NCBI GenBank assembly: GCA_016801885.1
Contig: CM028897.1
Coordinates: 15,624,501 to 15,688,500 of the forward strand
Reading direction: 5' to 3'
DNA: 64,000 bases
Origin: Toxotes chatareus
Taxonomy: Eukaryota > Chordata > Actinopteri > Toxotidae
Program-made: the position numbers and the translations under genes
In this document: piece after piece, positions 1 through 11,928 of the stretch
Layout: the number at the start of each line of letters is the position of its first letter
Position numbering within the stretch: position 1 is the first letter of the stretch
The notes under the pieces: generated by a model
Told to the model about the DNA's origin: nothing
What the model saw: the letters and a program-made list of their open reading frames with translations, nothing else
The model's database searches: none

Positions 1-170
1 GGCCAGTATCTCCAACGAATCAACACAACATGCTATGTATTTGAATGGAAAGTAAGACCATGGACAAATGAGGAAGTGATATGCTTTCACTGCAGATTTG
101 TTTTGTTTTTTTTAAAGGGTCATCTAATCCTAACATTGCAGTAGGACATCACTGAGCACCACATTTACTT

Positions 171-634
171 AAAGGAATAGTTTGACATTTTGGGACACAC
201 ACTTCTTTGCTGGGAGTTGAGAGGACTGATACTGCTCTAAGAAGACGAGACAGGATGTTTTGTGTTGGACTGTTTCTTGGCCCGGGAGCAGTAACAGCAG
301 AGTTTCTGCCTGTTGCCTAGCAACTCATCCTGGCCAAGAAATAGTCTGTAAAACAGCAGATTATTGTTTTTACACTTCAGTTTTTGTACATATTAACCAA
401 AGAAGATATAAAAAGTTAATTAGTGAGCTTCAGTGGCACTTTCAGGTGGATTGTGTTACCTTTGAACAGGGCCAGGCTAGCCGTTTCCCCCTGTTTCCAG
501 TCTTTGTGCTAAGCTAAGCAAACCGGCTGCTGGCTGCAGTTTAATATTTACCATAGAGATATGATATGCTATCAGTTTCTCATCTGACACATGACAAGAA
601 AGTTTATATTTACCCATATGTCAAACAATTTCTT
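171..634. mobile_element. Non-autonomous inverted-repeat element (MITE-like), copy 1
   Basis: The left end (171-194, AGTTTGACATTTTGGG core) and right end (613-634) are imperfect inverted copies. Inside, TTTCTTGGCC (about 272-281) pairs with GGCCAAGAAA (about 332-341), giving a nested hairpin. The internal text around 470-560 (GTTTCCAGTCTTTGTGCTAA) recurs in the copy near 9.6 kb. I recognise this as a repeat widely dispersed in percomorph fish. It encodes no transposase. The family name and target-site duplication were not determined. Confidence 0.6.
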
Positions 635-1567
635 CAAATATATTTTTTATAAACTAATGAATGTAGCCCACGATTGCCATTATTGTGTTTATTTATACGG
701 ATCTGGATCTGCAAGTTGATTACATTTTTTCTTCTGTTAAAATGACAGCTGAAGACAGAACTGCAGCCTTGGTGGATGTACAGGGGGTGCACACTTCTAG
801 TGTTTTCTAAGTTGAGACATTTGAATCACTTGTTAAAGTTGGTATCAGGTTTACCATCATATCACCAAAGAAATAAATTTCCCCGTTTAGTGAATCATCA
901 CAGTGCAGACTATAATATGTTAATGTTTCTAATAAGCAGAACAGCTCATATTATGAGGTTTCACTGTGCTGTTCATGCCCCTGCTCTCACGGTAACTTCC
1001 CTTCACAATAAAGGTTATTGTCCTTAATAGTTTAGGAGAGTAACTCAAGTAGAAACTGCAGCCAAAGTGAAAATCTACATAGGATCCCTTTACACAGAGT
1101 GATGCACTGAGTGGGAGGATAGTACCTAGGGAATTTTCCCATTGCAAGTTTTACTTTTAATAATTCATGCAAACAGCGTTCCCCAGAGAAGTGCCCCCCC
1201 TGTTTTACTTCTAAAATGATACTGATGTCTTTTTGAGGATTTTCCACCACTTGCCTGATCGGGACATTCAGTCAGCCAGACAAAAGAGTTCAGTGGTTTA
1301 TACATGGTGACATGTTGTGTAATCAGGTCAGTTAGAGGATGAATTAAAGCCAGGACCCACACATGCTTAACATGTTCCCCTTCCTCTCAACAACACTGTG
1401 GCCTCTTTTCTTATCACATGCGCACAAATGAACCACAGATACAAGCAAATTCTTTTACAGGAAAAAAAAGCCAGTGTAACTAACCCAGTTATCTGTACGT
1501 TGCCAAAGAAACCTGGGAAAACAAGACAGAAATGGGACCGCTGCTTACTTTGCCTCGCACTTTGTTG

Positions 1568-1570
<3 letters not shown>

Positions 1571-1615
<45 letters not shown>
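1571..1615. repeat. (CA)n microsatellite
   Basis: Uninterrupted CA dinucleotides, about 22 units. Confidence 0.95.
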
Positions 1616-1616
<1 letters not shown>

Positions 1617-2004
1617 GTCTCTTAGGGTGTATCCTGTCCCTTATGTAACAGCTTGGTAGTATGTTCCAGGTTATCAGCTTACAATCAGATGAGCCAAGAA
1701 AGGCGTAACTCCCCCTCTCTCAATCCCCCATCTCTCTTTCTTCTTCTCTCTCTTCTTCAACTTCATCCTCTTCCTATTGTCCCATCAGCCTTTTGTAGCA
1801 CAGACGTGTGTGTAAAAACATCAGGATGCACAGAGAGAAGCTGAATCTGAAAGACTTTGCACAGGTAAAAAGAGGAAACTGGAGGAGGAACAGGTGGGTG
1901 GATGGAGGGATGAAAGAGAGAAAAAGGAATGGTGATCTGAAAGAGAGAGGGAGCGCTTCGAGCAAGTGAATGAGGTATTCAAGGCAGGTCTGCGCCCAGA
2001 GTCT

Positions 2005-2014
2005 CCTTAAAAGG
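2005..2014. promoter_or_regulatory. CArG box (SRF site), upstream 1
   Basis: CCTTAAAAGG is an exact CC(A/T)6GG match. A CCAAT pentamer follows at 2049-2053. Occupancy by SRF is inferred. Confidence 0.4.
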
Positions 2015-2312
2015 CAATCCAGTCCAGGTGATTACCTGAAGCCCTCAGCCAATCACTTTGCAGCAAGTTATCCACCTGCAAAAGTCTAATCTCTGTCTTC
2101 TTCTGTCCACTGAGGCCATATCTGGACACAGGGCACACACACACACAACATTTTCATATAAGCGGTCATTGTGTAACAACAGAGAGAATAGCTGCAACTG
2201 AAGGCTTCATAAAGAACTTCTGCAGCTGCTTAAACTGGATGTCTTCCCTGCACATCAGCGTAGCCACACCTAATGTTGTGTATTTTGGTTGAGTGGGATA
2301 TAGCTACACAAT

Positions 2313-2317
<5 letters not shown>

Positions 2318-2346
<29 letters not shown>
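2318..2346. repeat. (TG)n microsatellite
   Basis: TG dinucleotides, about 15 units. Confidence 0.9.
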
Positions 2347-2900
2347 GTTATGCAACAGTGCAAGGAAAATGCTGTGCCTCTTGACCTACATTTCAGAGTT
2401 TGACTGTATTGCGCTGCTTAGGGAATTCCACATGATTTCACTGTGACACAGTTACACACATACACATACCGATGCACACATGTCCTCGCTCATGCATGCG
2501 CACACAGACACACAAACATCCTCTTCTTGTGCCTTCTTCTCTCCTAACTTCTTCCCTCCTTCATCTCCTTTTCCAATGAAAGATACCTTGAGCCCCTTCT
2601 TTAAAGCAGCTGTTTCGACTTTAACCCCCTGACAGGAAGTGAATATGTGCACACTGTGAAGAGGGGAACAGGAGCACAACCAGGCCACAGCTTTGTGCAA
2701 ATGGTCAATGCAACAATGCAGAGGGAGAGGGGGAGGTTTGGAGAGAGGGAGGGACAGAGGGAAGGAGGGAGGGGTGCTTTATTTGGACTCAGCACCAAAC
2801 AGGCTTGTTAACCTACACACACACACACACACACAGATGGTGCAGTTAGCTACCATGCCAGAGAAGCATTCCAAAGTCAAGGAGATGATGAGGAGAGAGT

Positions 2901-2921
2901 AAATGAATGAATGAATGAATG
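2901..2921. repeat. (AATG)n tetranucleotide repeat
   Basis: About five tandem AATG units inside a purine-rich stretch. Confidence 0.85.
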
Positions 2922-4242
2922 GAGGGAGTGCATCAGATAGAAAATGAGTAAAGAGGAGGAATTCAGCCTGGTCTGTATCCTTGACATTACATCACATCCT
3001 CCTGTTTTTCTGGGATGTGTGTGCTCGGCTGATGGAGGCAGGAGGGGTGAGGAGGCATCTCAGCTGCGAGGTCAGGGAGCAAAGGCTCTGGCTTGGGAGG
3101 ACGAGAGGGAGGAGGAAGATAGGTGGTGTTGGGAAAGAGCAAATCCTGAGTCAGAGAAGGATCATGGATGAATCCACCGTATATTCCTGTCTGTCCTCTT
3201 CTATCTTCCTCATTCTCAGCTTCACCTCATTTTTCAGTATTTCTTCTTCCCTCCTCCTTTATCTGTGTGCCCCTTTTCCTCTTGCAGACACTCTCCCTGG
3301 GGGTGGTGGTGAGGTGGCGAGAATGTGGAGCTGAGTCTTTGGCGGTGGAGCTCGGAGGTCACGCACAGAGAAACAAACTGCCAGGGAATGACAGAAGCCT
3401 AAATTAGAAACTGTTTATTAATTTCCTGTGGTGCAGTGGGGCACCGCACATTCCCCAGATGATGGAGGGACAAGGTTCAGAGAAGAATTTTCATTCTTTT
3501 CATTCGTTTCATTCAGAATTTCATGTCTCTTTACTGCCAATATAAATCTGTGTTTGTCAAGCTTGAGAATAAATGCAGCTGACAATAATGCACCAGCTGA
3601 GAAGATGTGGGCATAACAAAAAAATGATCTGTTTTTGAGGGTCAGTGTTAGAGCAACAAGAGCATGCTGGCAGCTATGTGAAGCTGTACATAGACACACT
3701 GATGCTTCAATTCATAGTTGTTGAGACATTTTACTCAAAACCACTCTTCAAATTTATGTTGACACTGAAGGAAAGGTCAGTGGGTCACTAAAGTCTGCAG
3801 GCCTCGTCTTCTGGACACAATGAATGCTCTGAACAAAATTTTTTGACAAGAGTCACTGAGATAATTTCGGTATGGATCCCTTGAGCCACATTGCTAGAAT
3901 TTCCCAAAAAGAAACACAAGATTTATGCAGCTCTGAAATGAAAATTCGCAACTCTGGAAAAAAATTAAATGACAGTAAAAAAGGAACTCTCTAATGCTGT
4001 TGGTCCAATCTGGAAAAAAACAGAAATGGTATGCTGATGACAGCTAAACAGTTTCGCCAGGCTGTTCCCCAAAACTTCCTGTCTTTGCAATGACTAACAC
4101 ACGTACTGACAGTGCAACAGATAAAAGGAAAGACAGCTCACACGATTTCAGTTTGACCAGATATGGCTTCCACCACTCCACCAATGCCAGCATCTTAACT
4201 TGTGCAGTGCTGGTGTCCGTGCCTATACCTGTCAAATGTTAA

Positions 4243-4252
4243 CCTTATATGG
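4243..4252. promoter_or_regulatory. CArG box (SRF site), upstream 2
   Basis: CCTTATATGG is an exact CArG consensus, identical to the actb intron 1 box at 16411-16420. Confidence 0.4.
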
Positions 4253-4649
4253 TTCCCTGTAGTGAGTAAAGAGGAAGTCCCTCTCTGTGTGAAGCAAGAA
4301 AAATGTGACAAACCTGTGGTTTCAGTAGACGGTTGGCAGCTGTAGGAGGCAGCACAGAGCAGTATCAGCTGCAGCCCACACAGCAGCCACAGCTTTAGGA
4401 AGTGGTGTGAGTGCTGATTTTCATTTCTACATAAACACACACACAATTATTTAGTACTGTTTCATGCTTCAACCTACACAGGGTGAGGAAACAGTAAGGC
4501 TGGAATTAGAGGCTTTTATTTTGATGCTTCTAATAACTCAAAGACACGTATCTGATTTCTTTTTGATGTAGAATTGACAGGTCTGAGCCCACACACCTTT
4601 TTCACTGACAAACACTCACTGGCTTAGAGGCCACACACTCCATCATCTT

Positions 4650-4672
4650 ACACACACACACACACACACACA
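4650..4672. repeat. (CA)n microsatellite
   Basis: About 11 CA units. Shorter CA tracts follow at 4929-4942 and about 5129-5160. Confidence 0.85.
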
Positions 4673-5061
4673 TACAGAGTGACAGAGAAGGAAATTGGAA
4701 CGTCCTCCTCTGCAGTTTCCAGTTACTGAAACAGGACTGAAAGAGAAGTGAAATCTCTTGAGCTGTGAATTCCCCTGTAATCACAAAAACGCACACATAG
4801 ACACATTCATAGAAAGGCACATGTACACTGCAAAAAGACACAAAGACACTCTGTTCATCGCTGACACATTGATACATAAATGAAAGTACTGTAGGTGCTT
4901 ACAAATAGCAGCACACACCTAATGAGACAAACACACACACACAAAGACACACACATAATTTCACAGTCCTCAGGGGGTGAAGCTGATTTCCTTGAGACAG
5001 CATCCCATGTGACCGGTCTTGCATTCCTCAGATTGTTGTCATGTGACAAACTTAAAGATCT

Positions 5062-5071
5062 CCTTTTATGG
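5062..5071. promoter_or_regulatory. CArG box (SRF site), upstream 3
   Basis: CCTTTTATGG is an exact CArG consensus, identical to the actb proximal promoter box at 14986-14995. Confidence 0.4.
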
Positions 5072-6964
5072 ATGTCAGCGTTAACAGGAGGGTGTGGCCT
5101 CACTAATACACTCCCAGGTCAACAAATACACACACACACATACACACACACACACACACAAATGAAGAATGCATTTAACTGCACACCGCAACACCTCATA
5201 CAGTCCTGCCAACTCAAACACAAACAAACACTCAGAGATAGACAAAAAGGAGGGAGGGAGTTGTCTGGCAGCACAGTCATCTTCCGTTAAGTCGCTTCAC
5301 AGGTACAACCAGACTCCAACGGCCCGAGAGTTTCAAACCTGCCTGCTGCTGCCTGAAATGATCCTTGGATCACAACACTGTATCTGCTGTCACTGAAAAC
5401 CAGTTTAACTTTCAGATTAATGCCCATGTTACAATGCAAATGGGGGTAGAAAAATGTTCCTGTGGGCATGAAGCTATTAATATGATAAGAGAATGAATGT
5501 CACTGGTAAACAAACTGTGCTAGAGTCATGACACTGCAAATTTTACTCAGCAGTGTCAGACTGTTTCTAATTTTTCTCATTTGGCAACAACAGAAGTCAC
5601 ATGTGTCAGTTTGTCAGTTTCTCTCAAATCTCGGGCCTTTGTTAAGGTCATTTACACAGTTTGTTAGTGTGTGATTATGACCAGCTTCCACGCTCCGGGA
5701 GAAATATGTTATGTATTTCCCATAGACAAGATTTAAAAGTACATATGCGTACCTAACTATCACTTAAAGAAACATACATGAGGGTTTGAGTACTGTTTCA
5801 CAGCCTTCTCTGTTCTCCATCCATCCATCTTCCTCACCTTACTCTAAGCAAGATAGAACATCCTTCTTCCTGGGAGATCCCGCGGCCTTCCTGGGCCAGA
5901 TGGGATCTCTCCAGTATGTTCTGGTTTTGCCCCGTGGTGTTCCTCCCAGCTGGATGTGCCTGGAACACTTCCACAGGGAGGCATCCTAATCATCTGATAA
6001 ATGTTTTAAGGCAGGAAAGCAGAAACCTTTATTTACGGCCCTCAGATTAGTCTAATTTAAACACACTGAGCCTTAAAAATACTGAAATCAAAACACAAAA
6101 GGCCTGGCATGTATGTTTTTGATTGTAAACTGCCTGAACCTACAGGCTTTGGCCTTACTGTCCACCATGCTAGCTATAACCCTGGCAGGTAATTGTAGGT
6201 TTTTGAATTTGTCTTCGTAATGATGAACGAAAGAAGAAAGAAAGCAAAAGATTTTATTACCCCAGCTATAGTGGGAGACTTTCCTGTCTGTATTAACAAA
6301 CTTGTGGCCTCCATCTCTCACCCTGTAATCTTTCTGGCAACTTCTACATTCACCTCTCCGTGGATTGTGATGACTTTCTTATGTTTATCTGCCAGCTACA
6401 GCACGTCTGCTAGAGCTTACAGAGAACTCTCCCTCGAATGTCTCGCACTGACACATTACATCATACTGTACTCACATAACAATCTGCTGCACAACTGCAC
6501 CATGTACCACTCCAAGTGGACTTTGTCCGAGCCTTGGCTGTAAAGTAAAGCTAGTGTGCTGCACTAAGCTGAAAGATCGCTGCCATGAGTGATTAAGAGG
6601 CTTCCAGTCACACACTTTGAGCCCACTTGTGCTCACAGCAGGTATTACCAATGAGTCCACACACGTTTTTGAATGTGCTAATAAGGAAAGGATGCTAAGT
6701 CATGAGGGAGAGGGGGGAGGAAAACAGGAGGAGAGGAAAAGAAAAGAGTGGGTGACTGATGTGAATTGTGCAGAGAGAAGAGAGAGCAATGATTGTGTCT
6801 GAAATGAAAGGATGACATGTTATGAACAGAAAAGAGAAGATGGAGAAGGAAAGGTGTGGCAGTTTCTTATGAATTCTCTATAGGGCTGCACATTCTGCTG
6901 CCGGTCTCCGAGAGCCGGCTCTCTACTTCCTCTTTACCCCATTTCCTGCCTCTGCTGCTGCCCT

Positions 6965-6995
6965 ATGTCCTTATATGGCAGCCGCCGGCAACCAA
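6965..6995. promoter_or_regulatory. CArG plus CCAAT module, upstream 4
   Basis: CCTTATATGG (6969-6978) is followed by GCCGCCGGC and a CCAAT box (6992-6996) within a locally GC-rich stretch (about 6890-7030). The 14-mer ATGTCCTTATATGG is identical to 16407-16420 in actb intron 1. The composition resembles a promoter or enhancer core; whether it starts a transcript cannot be seen. Confidence 0.45.
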
Positions 6996-8204
6996 TCAGC
7001 GCAGATCAGGCAGCTCATTCAAACAGCGAGTGTGAGAGAAGAGAAGGGTGGGAACTGCAAACAGAAATGAACAGAGCCGCACCGTACAAAACAATATAGC
7101 TCACTAGCGCACACACACGCACACACATACACACAATCTGCCTGCTGGCTTGAAACAAAAAAGAGGTGTTACAATGCAACAAAGCAAAGCAACGCATGCA
7201 AACTTTACTCAGCAATTCAGGGGAATTGGGTGCATGCTGCAGCACCGCATTCGAGTTGTTTTTTGGTGGCAGACAGGGAGGTTGGGCTTGGTTACTATGC
7301 AGAAGAGAGGGGAGGAGAGGAGAGGAGAGGAAGATTTAGGCAGAGGTATGACTTGACACCCTGCTAAAATTCCTCTGATGTGCTCATTTTTGACTCCTGA
7401 TTGACGTTTGTCAGAGTTAGATGAAGAAATACAGGAAATAAATGGTAGAATGACAGAAAGATATAAAAAGATATTAGGAGAATGGGGAAATAAGACTGAA
7501 AGCAAGGTGGTGTGACAGGCTGCAATGTTGCGTAAGGAACAAACAGAACTGACTGCCAAGGACTGCGGACCAAAGTGCATGGGCGTGTGTAGGTGGCTGA
7601 CCTCTCTCACTGCACAGTTGAGGGGGCAGCAATGGAATAAGGAAAATCAGGAAGTCAGAGCAGGGCTGCCGCCAGTCAAGAGGCTTGCAATTCCCAAATG
7701 ATCCAATCAAAAGGCTGGTAGCATGTGAAACGGGCCAATCTGAAAGGAGGAGCCCTCCCACCAAACAGAGACAGATGGCAGAGGATAGATAAGCCTCCCT
7801 GGGTTCACCACTATGCAGGGGGTGAATAAGGAGTGTGTGTGTGCGTGCATGTATGTGTGTGTGTGTGCATCACTGGGATATAGAATTAGATACAGAGATA
7901 GATAAGTCTTCTTAGCCTGGGCAGCAAAGAGGAAGATTTACTTGTACATGTTACTGGCATTTTACACAAACTCCATGCATTAACACATGTATTCTCTGAA
8001 GTGAAGTTCCCTCTTACTGGCATCATTATTCATGTGTGCCTTTACATGCACTTCATTTCAATAGATATCACAGACCTTACATAATGTACACAATGTGATG
8101 TCTTCTGTGTTGATTTGGGTTGAGTTCTGACATTTGTCCATTAATGGTTGAGGCAATGGATGCTCACTGCCTGTTTTGAACGATACCTGAATAAAGCCTC
8201 ACAG

Positions 8205-8240
8205 CCTTAAAAGGCACGTCAGTCTCTACTTTGGGCCAAT
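8205..8240. promoter_or_regulatory. CArG plus CCAAT module, upstream 5
   Basis: CCTTAAAAGG (8205-8214) is followed 22 bp later by CCAAT (8236-8240). The order, CArG then CCAAT, matches the modules at 2.0 and 7.0 kb. Confidence 0.4.
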
Positions 8241-8754
8241 AAGAGGCCAGAGCAGCAAGAGGAAGTGAGGTTGGTGCGAAGGAAGGGGAAGAATCAAAAG
8301 AAGCGAGGACAGAGGGCCTGCTGTGTGTTCATGAGGAACAGAAAAAAAAAACAACATTCAGAGAAGCCCCACAGCCTCAAGCGCTGCATGTGGTTATTAC
8401 GTTAGTTCAGCCATTACAGAGAAACTCCCTTTGTCTAACAAAAAAGGCTGAAACCTGGGCTGTGCACTTCAAACTCTCGATCAGATTTAGTCATAACAAT
8501 CACATGATTTTTAAAGAGGAGGGATACTTGCCAGCTGATCAATTATTATTATTACCTGAAAATCTTTTGCTTTAGTTTGTAGCCCGTGTGAATAAATCAC
8601 ATTTGTTCCTTAGCTCCATGCAAGTAAAACCCACATGAGCTGTGACACAGATTTAAAAGAGGAAGTGCCAAGCCTGTATAACAAGTAAAATGTGTCCTGA
8701 TCCTCACAACAATATGTGTTTTGTAATCTGAACTATTTGGACTGCCATAAATGA

Positions 8755-8755
<1 letters not shown>

Positions 8756-8807
<52 letters not shown>

Positions 8808-8820
8808 CACGCATACACAC
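8756..8820. repeat. (CA)n microsatellite, interrupted
   Basis: CA dinucleotides with small interruptions (AAAC, GCAT). A complementary TG tract lies about 95 bp downstream. Confidence 0.9.
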
Positions 8821-8913
8821 AGAAGTTAGAGTTAAGAGAATTCCAAGGAGTTGTGAGGTTTGATAAATGACATGAGATACTGGTCAGGATGCCATGGTGG
8901 GGCGTGTCCGATA

Positions 8914-8916
<3 letters not shown>

Positions 8917-8954
<38 letters not shown>
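8917..8954. repeat. (TG)n microsatellite
   Basis: About 19 TG units, complementary to the CA tract at 8756-8820. Confidence 0.9.
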
Positions 8955-8955
<1 letters not shown>

Positions 8956-9518
8956 ACAAGTGTGTGTGAGTAAGAAGTGGGGGGTTGGAGTTAAGAATCC
9001 ATTTGGGCCGTAAATGGGAAGCTAATCCAATTGGAGCACGAACAGGCCAGCTGGCAGGCACAACACACACACACACAGCTGGTAACTGGCCCGTGCCTTG
9101 GAGTCAGACTATCACCACGGTGACCCACGGATCAATGACGCTGCAGACAACCAATCTATTGGCTGTATCATGGGAGAGGGGGGGGGGTGGAGAAGGAGGG
9201 AGTGAGGCAGGAAGGGGGCGAGGGACAAGCGGTGAATAGGGCTTCCCTCTCTGAAACCATGACCAGTCACAGATGGCAAACAATTGGTCAGCCAGTCACT
9301 TTTCAACAGGCAGGCAAAGACAAGGGAGAGAGAGAGGAGAGGATGGAATGCCTGCTTAGCAAGATGGGGGGTGGATGAATGAAGAAAGCTGCTGACAGAC
9401 AAAACTTTGAGTTGCTGCACTGAAAGCAAATACATTTTTGAACCAAACATTTGACAGTTCAGGAAGTACATTTATTTGTTTGATCTGACAAAAATGTGTC
9501 AGAGTGTAAAAAAAAGAC

Positions 9519-9754
9519 AGTTTTACAGGGCATTATGTGCCTGTGTCTTAGTAGTCAGCAGGTTTTATCACCTTCAGACAGAGTCAGGTTACCTTTCCCC
9601 CTGCTTTCAGTCTTTGTGCTAAACTAAACGACTAAACGTCCACGGGGTGTAGTTTTATGTGTACCATACAGACATGAAAGTGGTGTCAATCATTTAATTC
9701 TTGACCAGAGACCAAATGAGTGTAATTACCAAAATGTAAAACTAGTCCTTTAAA
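9519..9754. mobile_element. Inverted-repeat element, copy 2 (partial)
   Basis: TTCAGTCTTTGTGCTAA and the following text match copy 1, as does the right terminus CCAAAATGTAAAACTAGTCC (9729-9748). The left terminus is missing or degraded, so the left limit is approximate. Confidence 0.5.
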
Positions 9755-10166
9755 CTCCTTGGCTGTTAATCTAAAGGAGAAAACCCCAGCATTGCTGCAT
9801 TCAGCTTGACCTTGTGTTATTATACATACTGTTGCACATGTCCAGGGTTGTAGTGAAGCAAGCAGTGAATTGAAACTCCTGTGGATGACAACTGTGATGG
9901 CTTTCCAAGATGGCATTAAACATTTCTCATCATCTTCCTCTTTTCTTATCTCTCTCTCTGTCTCCATCTTTTCTCCATCAGATCCCATCTGATGGGTTTT
10001 ATCTCTTGTTTTCATCTCACCCTCATTGTTTTCCAGCCGCCTTTGACATCCACATTTCCAGGCCTCAGCTTTCAACCTCACTCAAGCCTAATTGCAGCTA
10101 ATGTTTTTGTATTGAACTGCAGTCTTGAAGTCTAGTAGCAGTTAGACTCAAGGCAGCAGATGTTTA

Positions 10167-10296
<130 letters not shown>

Positions 10297-11388
10297 AATA
10301 ATAGATATAGTATTCATGTCTGCCCTCTATGGCCAGCTTTATCCATTAGCAACAGGCCTTTCATGGTTCCTCTCCCTTCCCCCCGCAAACACACACTCAC
10401 CAAAATGCCCTTGTTTTTAGCCTCTTCATGATTGGAGCAACAGAAAGAGGAAGACGAAGAGACACCATAAATGTAGATAGAAACGAAAGAAGAGGAGGTA
10501 ATGGACTCGAATTTGTCAGTGATAGCCTTCTTAGGTTGAGAGCAAGGACAAACTTGCACCATCTTTACTCATTAGGGGAACAGGAAGCCATGGTGGGATG
10601 TATGTAATAATGCAGGGAGTGGCAACGCTGCAGAACAGACTGTTTCTTCTGTGGTGCTGCTCCTAGCTGGCTGGTCGGTTGCCTTATTTGAAGAGAAAAG
10701 CCCGAATTGGTGACGTCACACGAAGGTGTCACATCAGTTTCAATTAACTGGTAAACACTGAGACTACACAGGCACACATGCATGCTGGGTATGCATGGCC
10801 CACACACAAATACTTACTTTTGGCTGTGTGCATGTTTTTAGTCATTGAAGCAGGAATTTGTTTCTTATAGTTGAGTAGGATGTGGGTGATGACATGTCAG
10901 CAAAAAGCCTGAGTGTGAAGTGTGTTCTTTGACCCTCACACACACTGTCAGACACATGCAGGACACACAGACACACTCAGTCAGATCGCATTTCGGTGTA
11001 AAGCTTACCATTGAGCTCTGCATTACTCACACACATGCTTCCACTGTCATCAGAGATAGCATTTGGTTATGATTAGCTGTTGTCATTTACGGTTCTTTGA
11101 CCTTTGACTCAAACACACATGCATACAAACACACGTGCTCCAATGGTCACCAAGTTACTAATTGACTTATCACATGGCCATGGCGATGCCTGACTTCAGC
11201 AGGCAAAAGGCAAAACGTCAGTGAGATCACCTGTCGTTTACTTGTGTGATATAAGTCGAGGCTGCTTTAGGTGCTAAACACACAATGACTTAATAATAAA
11301 TAGACGTCTATAGATTAGATTTATTTACTCATAAATGAGCCACTGTATGAAACAACAGTTATCTTAGCAAGTACACTTGTATGTGTTC

Positions 11389-11480
11389 TTGCTGAGCATT
11401 AGATGAGAAAACTGATACCACTCTTCTGTACATAAAGTATAAAGCAATGTATTAAGCCTAGAAACAGGGGAAAACCGTTA
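11389..11480. mobile_element. Inverted-repeat element, copy 3 (fragment, opposite orientation)
   Basis: The stretch with TTAGATGAGAAAACTGATAC, a degraded ATAAAGTATAAAGC part and GAAACAGGGGAAAA reads as the reverse orientation of the repeat at 171-634 and 9519-9754. It is short and diverged. Confidence 0.4.
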
Positions 11481-11905
11481 AGAAGTACCAAAATCCACCA
11501 AGGTGTAACTAGGTGGATTTTGGACCACAAACTTTCATTTGCCAACAAAGGCATTTAGTGCAGTGTGGCCTTCGAATGCAAAGGCCATTCAGCAGGTCTC
11601 ACAGACAGGGATATGAAACCTAAAGCAAAATTCAGGAGGGTTTTTCCCACATTTTACAACTATTTACAATCCATGCCACTGGCTTGTGTGAGTCATTATA
11701 TTGCAGGTAGAGCCCTCGGCCTCTTATGTGCCATAAAAGAAAAAAGATGAGTGGTAGCAACAAGCACTGAAAGGGAGGCAGCTGAACAATTCACCTGGCT
11801 GAAAACCTTTGTACCACCTGACTCTGGCCTCATGTCAGCTTCCATCAGTAGCTGCTCAGTCAAGCTGCTGAGCATCCATTTTGTAGGACCATACACACAA
11901 GGCGT

Positions 11906-11928
11906 TTTTTTTTTTTTTTTTTTTTTTG
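11906..11928. repeat. Poly(T) run
   Basis: An uninterrupted T homopolymer of about 23 bases. No retroposed gene was recognised next to it. Confidence 0.85.
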
